Positions 20,871-33,180 of a stretch of 64,000 nt of DNA are shown piece by piece. Source of the DNA: Pseudisothecium myosuroides. Lineage: Eukaryota; Streptophyta; Bryopsida; Hypnales; Lembophyllaceae. The stretch covers positions 17,112,001-17,176,000 of the forward strand of contig OX637295.1 in assembly GCA_951799445.1 (NCBI GenBank), read 5' to 3'. A program made the translations under genes and the position numbers. Numbering within the stretch: the first letter of the stretch is position 1; each line of letters opens with the position of its first letter. The notes under the pieces are model-generated. The model saw only the letters and a list, made by a program, of their open reading frames with translations. It made no database searches and had not been told where the DNA came from.

Positions 20871-22600
20871 TTTTCATGCAAGGGTGCACAAGATCTTCTA
20901 TTGTAGTACACTAAAATGCAATCATTTGAGAAACTTGGAAACATGTCCATGATAAATGCACATTGAATTTGAAGCGGAAAACAATTTTCATAAGAAAAAG
21001 GCCAGTTAGGCTACTTATCCTCCCCAGAAAAGGATTTTAAAGATATCTTCAAGTACTCAAAATTAGAAAATTTATACCCAAAAAGTGTTTTGTCATGGTA
21101 CAATGTGCAAACTAAATTTTGAGATTTCATTGAAAGTTATTGTCATAATTTTTAATTTTTTAAATATTTTCTTGAAAATCGAAATAATTTTTTTTTCAAG
21201 TTCATACGACTTTAGGATTTTTTTTAAATTTTTATATTCAACTTTTAAGGTCAAAATCTTAGTTTTAGCTTTAAGGTCTCAAAAGAGCATATTTTTTCTA
21301 TTCTTTTTTTCCAATTTATATTTTATACAAATTATAGAGGTAGATTTATCTTCAATTTTTAGTTGAAGTTCATGAATTATCTACAGTAAAAAAGGGTAAA
21401 CATGATAGTGCAAATTTTTGTGTAATTTTGATGCAAAACTAATGCATATTGAGCATGCTATGCACGTCAAGTGCATGATGGGATGCTACATATTGTAGTG
21501 TGCAATTATCCATGAGTCTTTGAATGAGCTTCCAAAAAAGATTGACAACTTGAACTCTCACATATAATTTGATCTAGAGAATTAAATGTCTTTGAAAGTG
21601 GTTCCAAAGTGCATTGAAGCGTTTAATCTCTTGTACCCATGCCTGGATATAAGAAATTGTTAATCCTTGAATGATCTTTGAAAATGTATTTATTAGTTAA
21701 TAATCCTTGAGGATATTTCTAGCATAAAACTTAGGATCCATTTAAGAGCCTATGATCTATAGGGTGGAATGTTTGTTTCGAATGTAGAAATTGTACTTTG
21801 CACAAATATATGATAAGATAGCTGAATAGGTGATTGTTTTTAGGGCAATATACAGAAGGTAGGGTGTCATACATGTTGAGTTGTAGATTTTTACTATCCG
21901 AGGTTCTGTATTGTAGTATTATATTAAATTACCTACAATTTGTTTAAGCCTAAAGTACTTTGACTAATTTTCACAAGAAGTTTCCAAAACAATCACTTTC
22001 TAGTGCATTGAGTATAATTGAAGTATAAAAATATTTTTAAAATTTTCAACTATATGCAATTTTATTAGACCACGAAAGGAATTTGTGGAAATAATTCCAA
22101 CCTATTTGACCATACAGATTGCAAAATTATAACATTTGAAGTTAAACAAAAATAAATTCTAGCCTCTGTCCAATAAGATTAGCATAATTTGACTCCACTT
22201 TGTGGAAAAAAAAGCACTATCCAACTTTGGTATCTTTGACCATTAGATAGGTTGTTATTTTTGACTTACATGCCAATTTTCAAAGATAATGGAGGTGTCT
22301 ATTATTAAAAAGAATCTTGCAATGAGAAGATAACACAAAGTCTCTTTTTTTTCCAAGTACCAAAAAAAAATCTCATGAATTTCCATTAGAATTTGTGCTG
22401 GTATTTTTAAAGTTGTTTTACAACTGCCATATTAGTGCATTGAATGAAAATTGAGAAAAAATATTTTATTTCATTTTCAAACACAAATTATTTTCTATAG
22501 TACTTTGAGCATGTGTGGAAAATATTTTAGCCCATTTGGCTTTATAGATTGAGAGATATAAATGATCAGAGTTAACCATTGAAGGACCAAGGCACATTAT
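20871..22600. repeat. NLR downstream flank, copy 2
   Basis: This is the paralogue of 7975-10700 without the 697-bp MITE. About 21060-21490 is inverted relative to copy 1. LRR scraps (CTTTGAATGAGCTTCC, AACTTGAACTCTC) lie at 21515-21570. There is no intact gene. Confidence 0.65.
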
Positions 22601-23015
22601 GAGCATAAATTATTAAATTGTGAAAAAAATGCCACTTTTTAGGGGAGTAAAATTTGTTCTTTTTCTTTTTTCAAAATTCAACCACACAAATTAATACTAG
22701 TTTGCTTTAGAAATTTGTGGAAAAAGTTCATAAACATTGACTACATATATTGAAAGATTATATCATTTGAAGTTAGAAAGGAAAAAATATCTCCAACCTC
22801 ATCCAACAAGGCCAACAAACATTAAGTCCTCCTAGAATGAGATTTTTATGATACACGTGGTAATTTTTTCTTACATTTGCATTTTGTATGATGTAAGTTG
22901 TGAATTTGCCCAATTTTAGAAGAAAAGGAGGAATTGTTTGTATGCTACTTGAAGCTACCCTAGTTCTCCAAAGAGGTCAAGGCAACATAACTTTAAATCC
23001 AAGCACGCACCGGCA

Positions 23016-23738
23016 TTGCAAGAAAGACCGTTCAGTTTTTGTAGTGTTTTGCCAAAACTACAGTTTCTGCGCTCAGTACTGGGAGTACTGTGAGTACTGT
23101 GAAAGAAAACAATCTTAGCCGTCGATCTGAAAAATCGACTGCTGAAAGTACTGTTGCGAGTACTATGACTACTAATAAGTACTGAAACATTACTATTTGG
23201 AAAAAAATGTAGTTTGTCACAGAAAATACATACAATGAGGTATAAATTAATAATAAATAGAAAATCATAAATTAAAAAAAACTAAAAATTGGCAATTTGA
23301 GAGAACTTTATGATGAAGGGATTTCACCAAAATAATTATCTAAAAACCATCTTCAATGTTCAAAAATGTGCGCGCAAAGGAGCCCTATTTGCACGCATGT
23401 AGACGACATAAAATAAAATATTTTTAAATTCCCTTTGGTAGAAATATGACTTTCTACTATGAAAATAGACCATAGAAATTTCAGCTCTAAATCATTAATT
23501 TTGGATACTCCCCAATACTAAAAACCCCTAAACCTCAAAGTGTGACAAATTAGCAAAATTGACTTTTAAATATAAATTTTTTTTTTAAATTTCTGAAAAA
23601 TAAGGGATATAATTATAATCAAGTTAGCCATCTCCAATCAAAATTTCAAGTTCATCGGGTTCAACCTTCAAAAATTATAGCAGAAAACAACTTCGTCACT
23701 CTGAATGTGACGCAAAATAGTACTAGTCTTTCTTGCAA
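23016..23738. mobile_element. TTGCAAGAAAG-ended MITE-like element, copy 2 (inverted)
   Basis: It begins TTGCAAGAAAGACCG and ends CTAGTCTTTCTTGCAA, the mirror of 8496-9192. It contains a cluster of AGTACTG motifs at 23075-23185 with a small hairpin (TCGATCTGAAAAATCGA) that I did not see in copy 1, so copy 2 has gained or kept extra sequence. Confidence 0.7.
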
Positions 23739-24618
23739 TCACCCCACCATACTAGGAAAAAAATTGTATTCCCACTACGAAGATACATGTTAACATTTTG
23801 GGTCAGAATGTCATGAATATCCAACCAAAATTGATTTAGACGTAACTACCCAAGATCTTTTTGAATGTTGAATGGTCACTTGGTCCTTTAGGAGTTTATG
23901 AAAAGAATATGATAGCTTGCTATCAATTGTAAGAGTTCTTAAGGTTGTGGAATTGTTATTGAGTGAATCTATCTTACAATTTTTTTGTTATGGTTGTATT
24001 TTTAAATTTCATTTGCACATTTTGATGTACATGTGAGGTGAATGACCAAATTAACTTTGTTGAAAATCCAAAGAAATTGGGTTGAAAACTTGAAATTTGG
24101 AAAAAAAAAATTGATTTTTTTTCAAAAAAATTGGACAGCCTCTTGATCGTAGTTTCGGTTTCCATTCCTGTCCAAACCAAACTTTCTTCAAGAGTATTGC
24201 CTTTGGTCAAATAGTGTTGCCATGTAGGCATTTGGGAGTGTGATGGCCTTTAGTTGGGAGTTTGACTTTAAGTATACAGGGTCGCTAGGCTGAATTGTTG
24301 TTTTCTTGCAATCTAAGTCAGTGGTAGAAATCTATGGCCTCTCAACCTTTGGCTAGTGTGTGAAGTGTCCCTTATAGTTGTTTGTAGTAGAAAAAATGGC
24401 AATTTTGGTGTCGCTTCTTTAACTCTTGAAGGATGAAGGGGTGACCCTAGAAATCATCTCTTTTTGTTACCATGTGAATCATTGGCTTCAGAAATATTGT
24501 AGAAGACCTCCCCTTTTCACAACAAAATTCCAAGGATGAACAATTGCACTTCTGTCCTACACATAGGAGATTCTTTGTCATCAATCGGACGCAAAACGCC
24601 CGCCTCAATGTTTAAGGG
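23739..24618. other. Intergenic sequence
   Basis: A worn TTAA-family right end (TTGGTCCTTTAGGAGTTTA) lies at 23880-23898. Another right end, AATGTTTAAGGGTTAA, ends at 24622 and abuts the next element on a shared TTAA. No gene is seen. Confidence 0.4.
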
Positions 24619-24847
24619 TTAACCCCTAAACGCCTCAATCCTTTTTTGAATTTTTGTACATTTTTGTTTATATTTTTGTACAAAAATATCATTTACCAGA
24701 ATTTCATGAATGTGGTTATTAAGGAAGGTTGTCTTTTCTCGATTCAAGTATTACATTGGACGAATGAGAAGTTGGTTGGATTACAAAGTGCCTTGAAGCC
24801 CTCTGTTCATCGTTTAGAATATGGACGTCATAGCGCTTAAGGGTTAA
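24619..24847. mobile_element. Short TTAA-bounded element, 229 bp
   Basis: The left end is TTAACCCCTAAACGCC. The reverse complement of the right end is TTAACCCTTAAGCGC. TTAA stands at both termini. It shares the ACGTC..AGCGC end motif with 27890-28466, so the two form a subfamily. Confidence 0.65.
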
Positions 24848-26200
24848 ATGTGATGCAAATAACATTAACAATTGGACTAAGAGATGATGTCGACACTAGG
24901 TATAGTCACACCTCCTCCAACCCCTCGACAATTCTTAGAGATTGGACAGGTGGCGCTATTTGTGTGGGTTTCTGAGGCTTGCGGAGCTCTCAACCTCTGA
25001 GGTTTTGGAAGTGCCGTTCTTCTGCTTCAGAGGTGAAGAAATTGGTTGGAGAAACGTTTTCTTCGACAATTTTTCATCTTCCTCTCCTGACTTTCACCCC
25101 TCCGCTGCCGCGTCAGGTGGAACATGTCAGGAGCCGATCCAATTTTCATAATATGATTGGTTCCGTTAACTTTGCTCCATTACCCCAACTCTCGCGCAGG
25201 TAAACCCATTCTCCCAAGTTCCATTCTCCATGCTCCACACCAAAAAGGGGTGTCACACCTTCTCCACCTAAACTGGCTCTGCATCAGCTCCGTCATTCTC
25301 TCACCAACTTCTCATTATTCAAGGAAATGTGCTTCTTAGAGGAGGAGTGACTACCCCTACTACAACATGGCCAAGAATCCCCCAGATCATTCCCTGAGAT
25401 TTCTGAGATTCGTTAATGTGTTGCAATGCCCATCACGGTCACACACCTGACATTGCATCGCCATTCTTGTACACTCAGAAGAGAATGCTTCGACATGTCG
25501 AGCTGCAACAACTTTAGTTAGAGACTGGTTTATATTATTGTTGAGTGTGATGTAATTTTCATCAAACTAACTGAAGGCAATTTCTCTCAACATTATTGTC
25601 TGGAGCATCTGAGTATGGTTAATATTACTAAATTGTCTTAACATTTGATGGATCTTGTTGGGAGTTGAACAAGGTTTGTAGGTTCTTTTTTGCTAGTATT
25701 CTTTGGACGTTACATGAATAAACTACGAGCTGAAAAGTGGCACGCAGAGAGTACTCCCTGATTGGAAAATCCCCAGATGGTAAAATGCACTCCTACCATA
25801 ACATTCAGTAGCTCTACAATGATGGTGTGGTATATTCTACACCCCAACAGTGCTTCATCAATAGCTATTGATGAATTAGACAGGTGGAGGATGTAGAGGC
25901 ACACCATCACTGTAGAACCAAGGCAACATCAACACATTCTACTGAATGTTATGTACATGGAACACCCTCCAATGTTGTCAATATATTTTTTTCTAGAAAA
26001 AAAGGCCACTGTTGAGCCCCTTGCCCTTGATGTTGGAAAAGAATTCAAGGCCCCCCGCAAAGCCATTGATCTTGCACTGTGCAGCGTTTTTGTTTTAGAC
26101 TGTAGCAGTCACTATGCAAGGAATACAGGATGGTCCCTCCAGAATTAGACCTCTGTGAATGAGCCACAACACTAAAGTTTGGCACTTAAACGCCCCCAAA
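24848..26200. other. Gene-like region without an intact frame
   Basis: Composition is noticeably richer in G and C, and several overlapping short plus-strand frames are present (24942-25151, 24979-25203, 25951-26148). None matches a family I know, and frames switch often. It could be a leader, UTRs or a decayed gene. No confident splice chain was found. Confidence 0.25.
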
Positions 26201-26719
26201 AAACACCCTGGCACTGTGGAGCAAAAAAATCCCAACCATTGATCATTGTCGCCCGGAGGGACAATCTGGGTGGTCTATTGCGTAGGGTTGAGCGCTTGTT
26301 GTGGTAAGGTAGTAGGCTCAAAAACCGCTCATCTAAGGGCTAGTCCGCCCTTTTCATGTATTTTCTTGGAGGGAAAAATTTTTTAGCTCCTTTTTCAGAC
26401 AGAGAAATAGATGAGAAATTTTATACAAGTGGTTTCATATTTTCTGAAGTATTATTGAATTACTTATGAATTTTCAAAGTAGTTGTGTTGTAGGCGTCTA
26501 TTTATGACCCTAGGTCATCCATAAACCATGCACTTGCAACTTCTAAAGAAAGATGGACAAGCAAAGAGAATGATTGGCTCTATGGAATTAATAATGCTTT
26601 TTTCCTCAATTCATTTAATGACTATGGAGGTCAATTTAAGAGTCACCTCACGTCCGTTTCACAACCATTTATAGGGGTGGTTTTTAATGCCTGTGCAATT
26701 CTTGAGCTTGTTAATTACC
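26201..26719. other. Intergenic sequence
   Basis: No gene is seen. A GGTAAGGTAGTAGGCTC motif at about 26300 resembles an AGGTAG MITE end without a partner. Confidence 0.35.
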
Positions 26720-27469
26720 TTAACCCCTAAAAGACTGTTGTCCTTTCGAGGGACAAATGGATTTTTGGGCAAGTATCTACAGGCTGAAATTTTATCGTGA
26801 TTTTTTGAAACTTTTTTTGGAGACAAAAAAACTAATAAATTTTGTGGGAATATATTTTTCTTCACAATTGGTGCGTGGGAACAAAAGATATGACCAAATA
26901 AGCTCAAAACAGGGGACGGGGGACAGCTCGGGCAGCAAAATAAATGGACAAAAATTGGAATTTTTTTAAATATTTTTTTCTCATAGATTATATTTTTGTC
27001 TATTTGGAAAGCTTTGATTCATTTCATTTGGATTTGTTATGAGATAGTTATGGACATTCTTGTTTTTTAGGCAGTTAGAGCATCTTCTTGGAAAAAATAA
27101 CTTGTAGGATTCATTTCTGAATGCAATTTTTCAAATTTTTCCTAGACTCTCAATTCAATTCTCCACTATAAAGATTTAAAGCTCAAAAATTTGTAGTACA
27201 AAAGTTTTAAGTTACAAATGTTCAAAGTAAAAAATCTAGTCCCGCAATGTGCTGAAAAACTTGTTTTTTTCACTTTAAATGCAGATATCTTGCAATCTAT
27301 GCAGTCAAAAATTCTGAAATCTTTTTCACACACTCTCGTACTAGTTAGGTGTAAGATCCTACAGTTAGATGTGGAAAAAAAAACAATTTTCAATTTTTTT
27401 TTTCTTTGCTATAGATATGGCAGTTTTGAGTGTTTTTGGCAGAAAAAGGCCTTGGTCCTTAGGGGTTAA
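26720..27469. mobile_element. TTAA-bounded element
   Basis: The left end is TTAACCCCTAAAAGACTG and the right end is GGTCCTTAGGGGTTAA. The flanks extend the palindrome (TACCTTAA..TTAAGGTA). The interior matches 42528-43466 closely: GGGCAGGTACC-like, GAAATTTTATC.TGATTTTTTG, AAAACTTGTTTTTTTCAC. Confidence 0.8.
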
Positions 27470-27889
27470 GGTAAGGTAGAGCAACCCATTTCCACCATCC
27501 ACCTATTCCCGCCATCTGACTTTTGGCCCCATCTCCACCATGGAACTCATCCAAATCCATTTAGTTTTCTGACAAGATCATAGCCTTAATGCCAACAAGG
27601 GTAACGTGTTGTTCTTTGATTGGTGGATACCTATGCTCGGGGGGTGCAATAAGTGGTAGAAGTAGCAAACTACTTGCAAACAAATGATAGGGTGCCAAAA
27701 AAACATTGGAGCTAAAAATTATAAACTGATTGATTATACTATAGTGTATGTAAAATGTCATTGGGTGTATTGTAAATACTATAGGGTGTGGAATAATGGG
27801 ATGCATTAGGAAAATTTTAGGCTTAAGATACCCCCTTTTTTTATTAGTTTAGTGGGTCAAAAGTCTTCATTATGGGTTTAAAGTTGGCA
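27470..27889. other. Intergenic sequence
   Basis: No gene is recognised. Confidence 0.4.
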
Positions 27890-28466
27890 TTAACCCCTAA
27901 ACGTCTGGATTCATCTCCAAAATTGACGATTTGAGAAAAACCATTATAAACTACAATTTGGAAGAATATTTTGGAATTGGTATACAAATGAAAGCTGTAG
28001 ATTTTGATTTTTAAATTCTATCCGTACGGTTAGATCTACTAATGCTATCACCAATCTTTTTCTATAAATTTTGAAAAGAAAATTTCAGAATTCCTTCTAA
28101 ATTCAATTACAAGTACAATATTATCATTTTTTGAGTAAAACTTGTTGGAATGGATTTGAAATAAGGTTCTCTTCATATGGTGATTTTTTGAAATTTTTGT
28201 GACCTTTACATCTTTGACCTCATTTTTGCACATCTAGTTTTGAACTAAAGTCAATGCAAATTGACCACTTGACATACTTCCACATTTGAAATTTTAGAAA
28301 TGTATATATTCTAGTAACACCAAATCCAACCGATGGATAGGACAACAACTTGATAAAGTATCACCAAAAATTAAGATGACTTTCATCCAAGCAGGAATGA
28401 GACAGAAACAAGGATTTGAATCTGTTCATTGTCCAGAAAATGGACGTCGGAGCGCTCCAGGGTTAA
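27890..28466. mobile_element. TTAA-bounded element, ACGTC subfamily
   Basis: The left end is TTAACCCCTAAACGTCTGG. The right end, CGTCGGAGCGCTCCAGGGTTAA, is its rough mirror. The interior ACACCAAATCCAACCG and TTGACATACTTCC blocks also occur at 3235-3505 and in the second direct repeat. Confidence 0.65.
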
Positions 28467-29844
28467 ACCCCACATTTATACTACATTGTCTTTTTATTTT
28501 AGATTCTTTAAGCTATGATGATCTATTATATTTTACCTACCACTCTTAGTCTCAGAGTTAAATGAGGGTACCAGCCTACCATGTGCAAGTTGTGGTTATA
28601 ACTCCATGTGAGTAATAAATTGTAAATACATAAGTTATGGAGGTGCATTCAGAAATGCATTTATCTAAAAGCAGTATCATCAATAATTTAAAATGGAATG
28701 GTTGACTAAGCTTACAATCCACATAGCCTAATGTCTTTTCTCTTTCCTAATCTTACTTGGTCTAATCATGTACGTCTTGTTTTTCTTTTGGCCAGGCCAC
28801 CTGTAAAGCCTAGGTGAATTCACCCCCTCACTCGCTCCCAAGGAAAAATGTTGATTTTTTTTATTTGTAGTATATGATAAAATTTTCAAATTTCAAATTT
28901 ATATTTGCAATCAAAAGCCCCAAAATTAGCGAGGGAGGTTGTACAAGATATATTAATCATATACAAAGTAGGGGGATTTTTTTTACATGCACGTCTCAAA
29001 TGACTTGGGAGAACAAGCGATGGAAACAATTCACCTTGGCTACTTGTGGCTAGCTGGCTTGTAACTTACTTTTTACCATTGGCAATGAAAATATGTTTCA
29101 TTTGTTTCAAAAAAAAATCTAGATAATGACAAAGCCTACAATTGGATTATTATTTTTGAAGCTGCAAATATTTGCACTTTCTATAAATACCAATTCTGCT
29201 ACTTAAATCTACCAATGAGAAATTGATTATAGATTGAGCTTGAAAGGTAAGAGGTCCATAAATTGCCCATTTAAGAGCTGAAATTGAATGTTGAGGAGGT
29301 GAAACTTCTTAAAATATTTTTTAGGAAATTCTCCTTGAAAGACGAGTAGAATTGGCATCTAGTCCAAGTTGTTTCATACTTTTGGAGCTTTGTGGAATTA
29401 GATATGAATTTTTGGACTTCAAAGCACTAAATGGTTAAGAAGCCCCCTAACTGTGAACGCTAACCCTACACCAAATTTTGTAATTGCAAGTAGTGCAAAA
29501 AAATATTGAACCAATATAGCATATGACATATTCATGGCAATTAGGAATTATAGTTAATGTATGCCCCCTTCTTAATGATTCAAATTAGAAAATTATATAA
29601 TGATAGACCTCAGAATAATTAATGGACAAAAAGTAATACCCCCCATTTAAATACCCGGTGTTTGCACCTATATCCTTATTTTTTTCAAGGAGTGCACCCC
29701 CCAAGTACCTATGTTCTAATAGATATATGGAATGGTGGCTACAGGGTGTTTAGAAGACGTTTATAACTCCAACAGTGAACATTTTTGTAATTTCAAGGCA
29801 GACCACTTCAAAAATTCATAGAAATTACAATTTTGATCAGAAAA
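28467..29844. other. Intergenic sequence with a partial AGGTAG MITE
   Basis: 29245-29430 matches part of the mariner-like MITE family (AAGGTAAGAGGTCCATAAAT and TTTGTGGAATTAGATATGAA), but the right end is not clear. Otherwise AT-rich without genes. Confidence 0.45.
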
Positions 29845-29849
29845 TTATG

Positions 29850-30990
29850 ATTCCACTTGGGTTTGATTTGTGAAACAAGCGCACACCTCTGGAAAATATG
29901 TGCCCTTCTTGAAATTGGCCGTAAGGTATTCAGATTGCAAATCAAGGTGCTAATAGGATTGTCTACCTTACTTAGTGAGTACGTTTGCATCGTCTTGTGC
30001 AGCTCCACCCAACAGCAGGTGAGTTTATTTCTCAATCGAAGTTATATTTTACAAAGTATAAAGGCTTATCTTGTTTCTCTCTCGATTGGACTTGGTACTC
30101 TTTGCTATCCAAAGAAATTGCTTTGAGTGTTGGTTGATTGCAACAGAGCCATTTGTGGTGCATTTTGGAACAAAAAATCCATAGTTGTAGGAAGGTAGTG
30201 GCTAGTGTTCTAGGCTTTGTAAGAAATGTGTCAATTGAATTAGCTGCTCGTTTATTTCTCAAGGATGTAATTTAGGGTTCTGCGTGACTATGTTAGATGC
30301 CACTTTATTTTTCAAAGTTGATGTCTGGGCCAATCTATACACGATGAGAAGAACGAGTCTCACATCCCAGTCCAAGGTTGTTGTGTTCGAGGCTTTGTGT
30401 ATACGCTTTTGAAGAACAAGGAATTTGGCCCTTGGTTTCGATGGTTTGGATGAATACTTCTTGCGGAAATTAAAAATCTGGTCTTGAGTATGTCTGAAAA
30501 ATCCGGAACAGTTGAATCTTATCTGATGTTTGTTGCATTCTACAAAATGACAGTGTAGGGTTAGGGAGTTTTCTTGAATGTGCGAGTTATCAAGAGATTA
30601 TCACATATTGCTTACTTTATAATGATTAGGGTAGTAAGTAGACAAGTTTCAAATTAGAAATTCTATAATCTGGTATTGAAAATATCCCTATTAGTATTTT
30701 CTTGGTCTTGGGGTAGAGATTCTTGAAATTCTCTGTTAGTTGCGCGAGACACAAGGTTTCTCTTCACACTTCATTTTCATTGTATGTTTTTTCTTAATGC
30801 TTTTCTCTTCATTTGAGTAGAATTTCAGGTATAAAAATTGGATGAAGAAGGAGAAGGAGATGATGAGATTGAAGGTGAGGTTGAAGAGGATGGAGAAAAC
30901 AAGAGTGGAACAATTGTATGGATCGTTGAGATTGTACTTGAAGGCAATATTGTGTTATTGACCTCAAGTTTAGAAGTTTATGTCTTTGTT
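29850..30990 (+). pseudogene. Gene-like fragments of unknown function
   Basis: Stretches look exonic: 29857-30020 (ending CAACAGCAG before GTGAGT, a good donor) and 30830-30990 (after a TTTCAG), which would encode an acidic run (DEEGEGDDEIEGEVEEDGEN). They are not joined by any frame I can defend. No family is recognised. Confidence 0.25.
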
Positions 30991-30991
30991 G

Positions 30992-31036
30992 CTTTGTTAG
31001 AAAGGTTGCTAATACTTTCATGGAATACAAACCTAA
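30992..31036 (+). repeat. 45-bp direct repeat flanking an element, left copy
   Basis: Identical to 31874-31918 (starts CTTTGTTAGAAAGG, ends CAAACCTAA). The pair brackets the inserted element at 31037-31870. Confidence 0.85.
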
Positions 31037-31870
31037 AGGGACGTTCCCACCTGGCATTAGAGGCGCTCTTAGCGGATGCTCTTATGCCAGAAAATCTTGC
31101 AGTGTTCCCACTCACGTTGTTTGGTAAATGCCGATCCTAGCTGGAATCTGACGTGTGTGGGTGGAAGAGTGGAATTATTATATAGCTTTTGTGGTAATCA
31201 TAAAAAAATTGCTGGTATTTTAGTAGTATTTAAATCTTTGGAATTTGAAGATTTATGAAGAATCCCTGCAGTGTTATGTACTGTTGCCTCTTTGTGTCCA
31301 TTAACTAAAATTGTTGTAGCTATAGTAGCTTCTCGCGGCTTGCACAAATTGAGCTCCTTGCGGCTTACTGAAACTTGCACAACGAAACCCTACAAGACTG
31401 AAACGTGCAGAGCCAAAAGAAAACTTGCGCAACCAAACGTTGTAGACTTAAACTTGCCCAACCGAACACAAACTTGCCCAACTAGACTTTGCAGACAAAC
31501 TTGCACAATCAAACTTGCTGATTGAAACCTCCGGTTCTGCAAGGTTAGAGGAGAAAATAAACCAAACGGCAGCAGAGAATGTCCGCACACAGGAACCTCA
31601 ACACATAAATCAGTCAAGCGAGAACACTTCCACACACAAACCCCAACACTAATTCAGAGTTGGTGGTAGAACCACAAATCCCAGCACCTCCCAATGCACA
31701 CAGAGTTGGTGGAAAGAGAGCCACGTGTAATCTGTAGAAGCCCAGAAACAAGTACAACACTGGTTACACTGCCGAACCTGAACTCTCATTAAAAAAGATT
31801 ATTTCCTACTTACACGGAAATTTTATCTCTTAACACATAGACTTAGCAAACATTGAGTGGGAACGTACCC
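31037..31870. mobile_element. TIR element, 834 bp, TAA on both sides
   Basis: The ends are imperfect inverted repeats: AGGGACGTTCCCAC, and as reverse complement of the right end GGGTACGTTCCCAC. TAA flanks both sides (31034-31036, 31871-31873), as for PIF/Harbinger. Inside, 31330-31530 is a degenerate array of AAACTTGCNCAACC-like units. There is no transposase. A further 45 bp of left flank is repeated after the right TAA. Confidence 0.65.
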
Positions 31871-31918
31871 TAACTTTGTTAGAAAGGTTGCTAATACTTT
31901 CATGGAATACAAACCTAA

Positions 31919-32306
31919 CTTTAGAGACTCGGGTTTAGGATTCCCGCATGTTCATATGTAGAGATTCTTTTTGAAATTTTTTCCTAGACTTTCTACAAGA
32001 TTCTTCAACACAATTTTTTTTAATTCAAAGTCTGCACTGCAAATTTTTTTGACAAATGGTGGTCAAAGTCATCTACAATTGCAAGCCAACATTCAATTTT
32101 TTTTCAAATTTTGAATGCTAAAATCTTCCAATCTATACGGTCAAACTTTATGAAATTTTTACCACATGATCTCACTAAGTAAAGTACAAGATCCTAAGGT
32201 TAAATTCTAATTTCTTTTTGTTTTTTGGATGAATGCAGTGGAAATGGCAATTTTGAGTGGTTTTTGATTAAAAATAAAAAAATGGGCTTGGTCTTTCAGG
32301 GGTTAA
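31919..32306. mobile_element. TTAA-family fragment, right portion
   Basis: It ends GGGCTTGGTCTTTCAGGGGTTAA and carries the family block AATCTATACGGTCAAAC. The left end is not seen. Confidence 0.5.
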
Positions 32307-33180
32307 AAGGCCTAAAGTATTGTCATAGACTTCATTGGTGAATCTTTCAATGAATTGGCTTTTTACTTCAAGTCTTTGGAAATTACACTACTTGCATTGA
32401 AATTGTGAGTATCCATAAAATATCATATATCTCTTGCAAAGATGTTCTTGACATATTTTGTTATCTCCAAAAAGAATTCATCAAGTGTCAATTCCTTCAA
32501 TTTTTTCTTTTGAGTTTTTATGTAAATTAGTATACCTTTTAGATCTAAAGTCTAACATCACATTTCTTATTTTAACATTTTCACTAGCTAGCTTTAGAAA
32601 CTACATGATCAACATGCACTCTCCTTCTATCAAGAGCTCTACTATTCTAGTTACAAAAGATGCCATCCTTATGAAACAACTTTGTGATCTTCTATATATG
32701 CAAAATAGTGTATATATGGAGTACAATATAAGCTTTTGTTTACCAAATCTCTTGTAGGTTCAAGAAATTAATTTGATAAAAGAAATATGATTAGGGCTTC
32801 AATAAAGACAAGTTTGTATACATTTATTAGAGAAGGTGGTCTTGATAAAAAGGTCTATGTTGTAATAAAAGTGATCATGTTTATTTCTAGAGATTTATAA
32901 ACAAAATATAAACCACATCAATAATTATTTACGCTTAACTATTTGAACCATTGCAAGAACCCCTTCATGTTTTCTTCTCAAAAACGTTGTTTTTGGCCAT
33001 TGAATTGCCACTGTTGCAATTACTACAAGTACGGTGCAAGAGCAAGTGCATTAAAAATTATACAAATGAATTACAAAATCATGAAAAATCATGAAAAAAG
33101 GAATTAAAAGATTAATAAAATCATTACAAATGAATTGAAATGAAGTTTGAAAAATCAATAAAAAAACCAATAATAGGCAT
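32307..33180. other. Intergenic sequence
   Basis: No gene or element is recognised. A 99-codon frame at 32458 has no family features and lies in AT-rich sequence. Confidence 0.4.
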
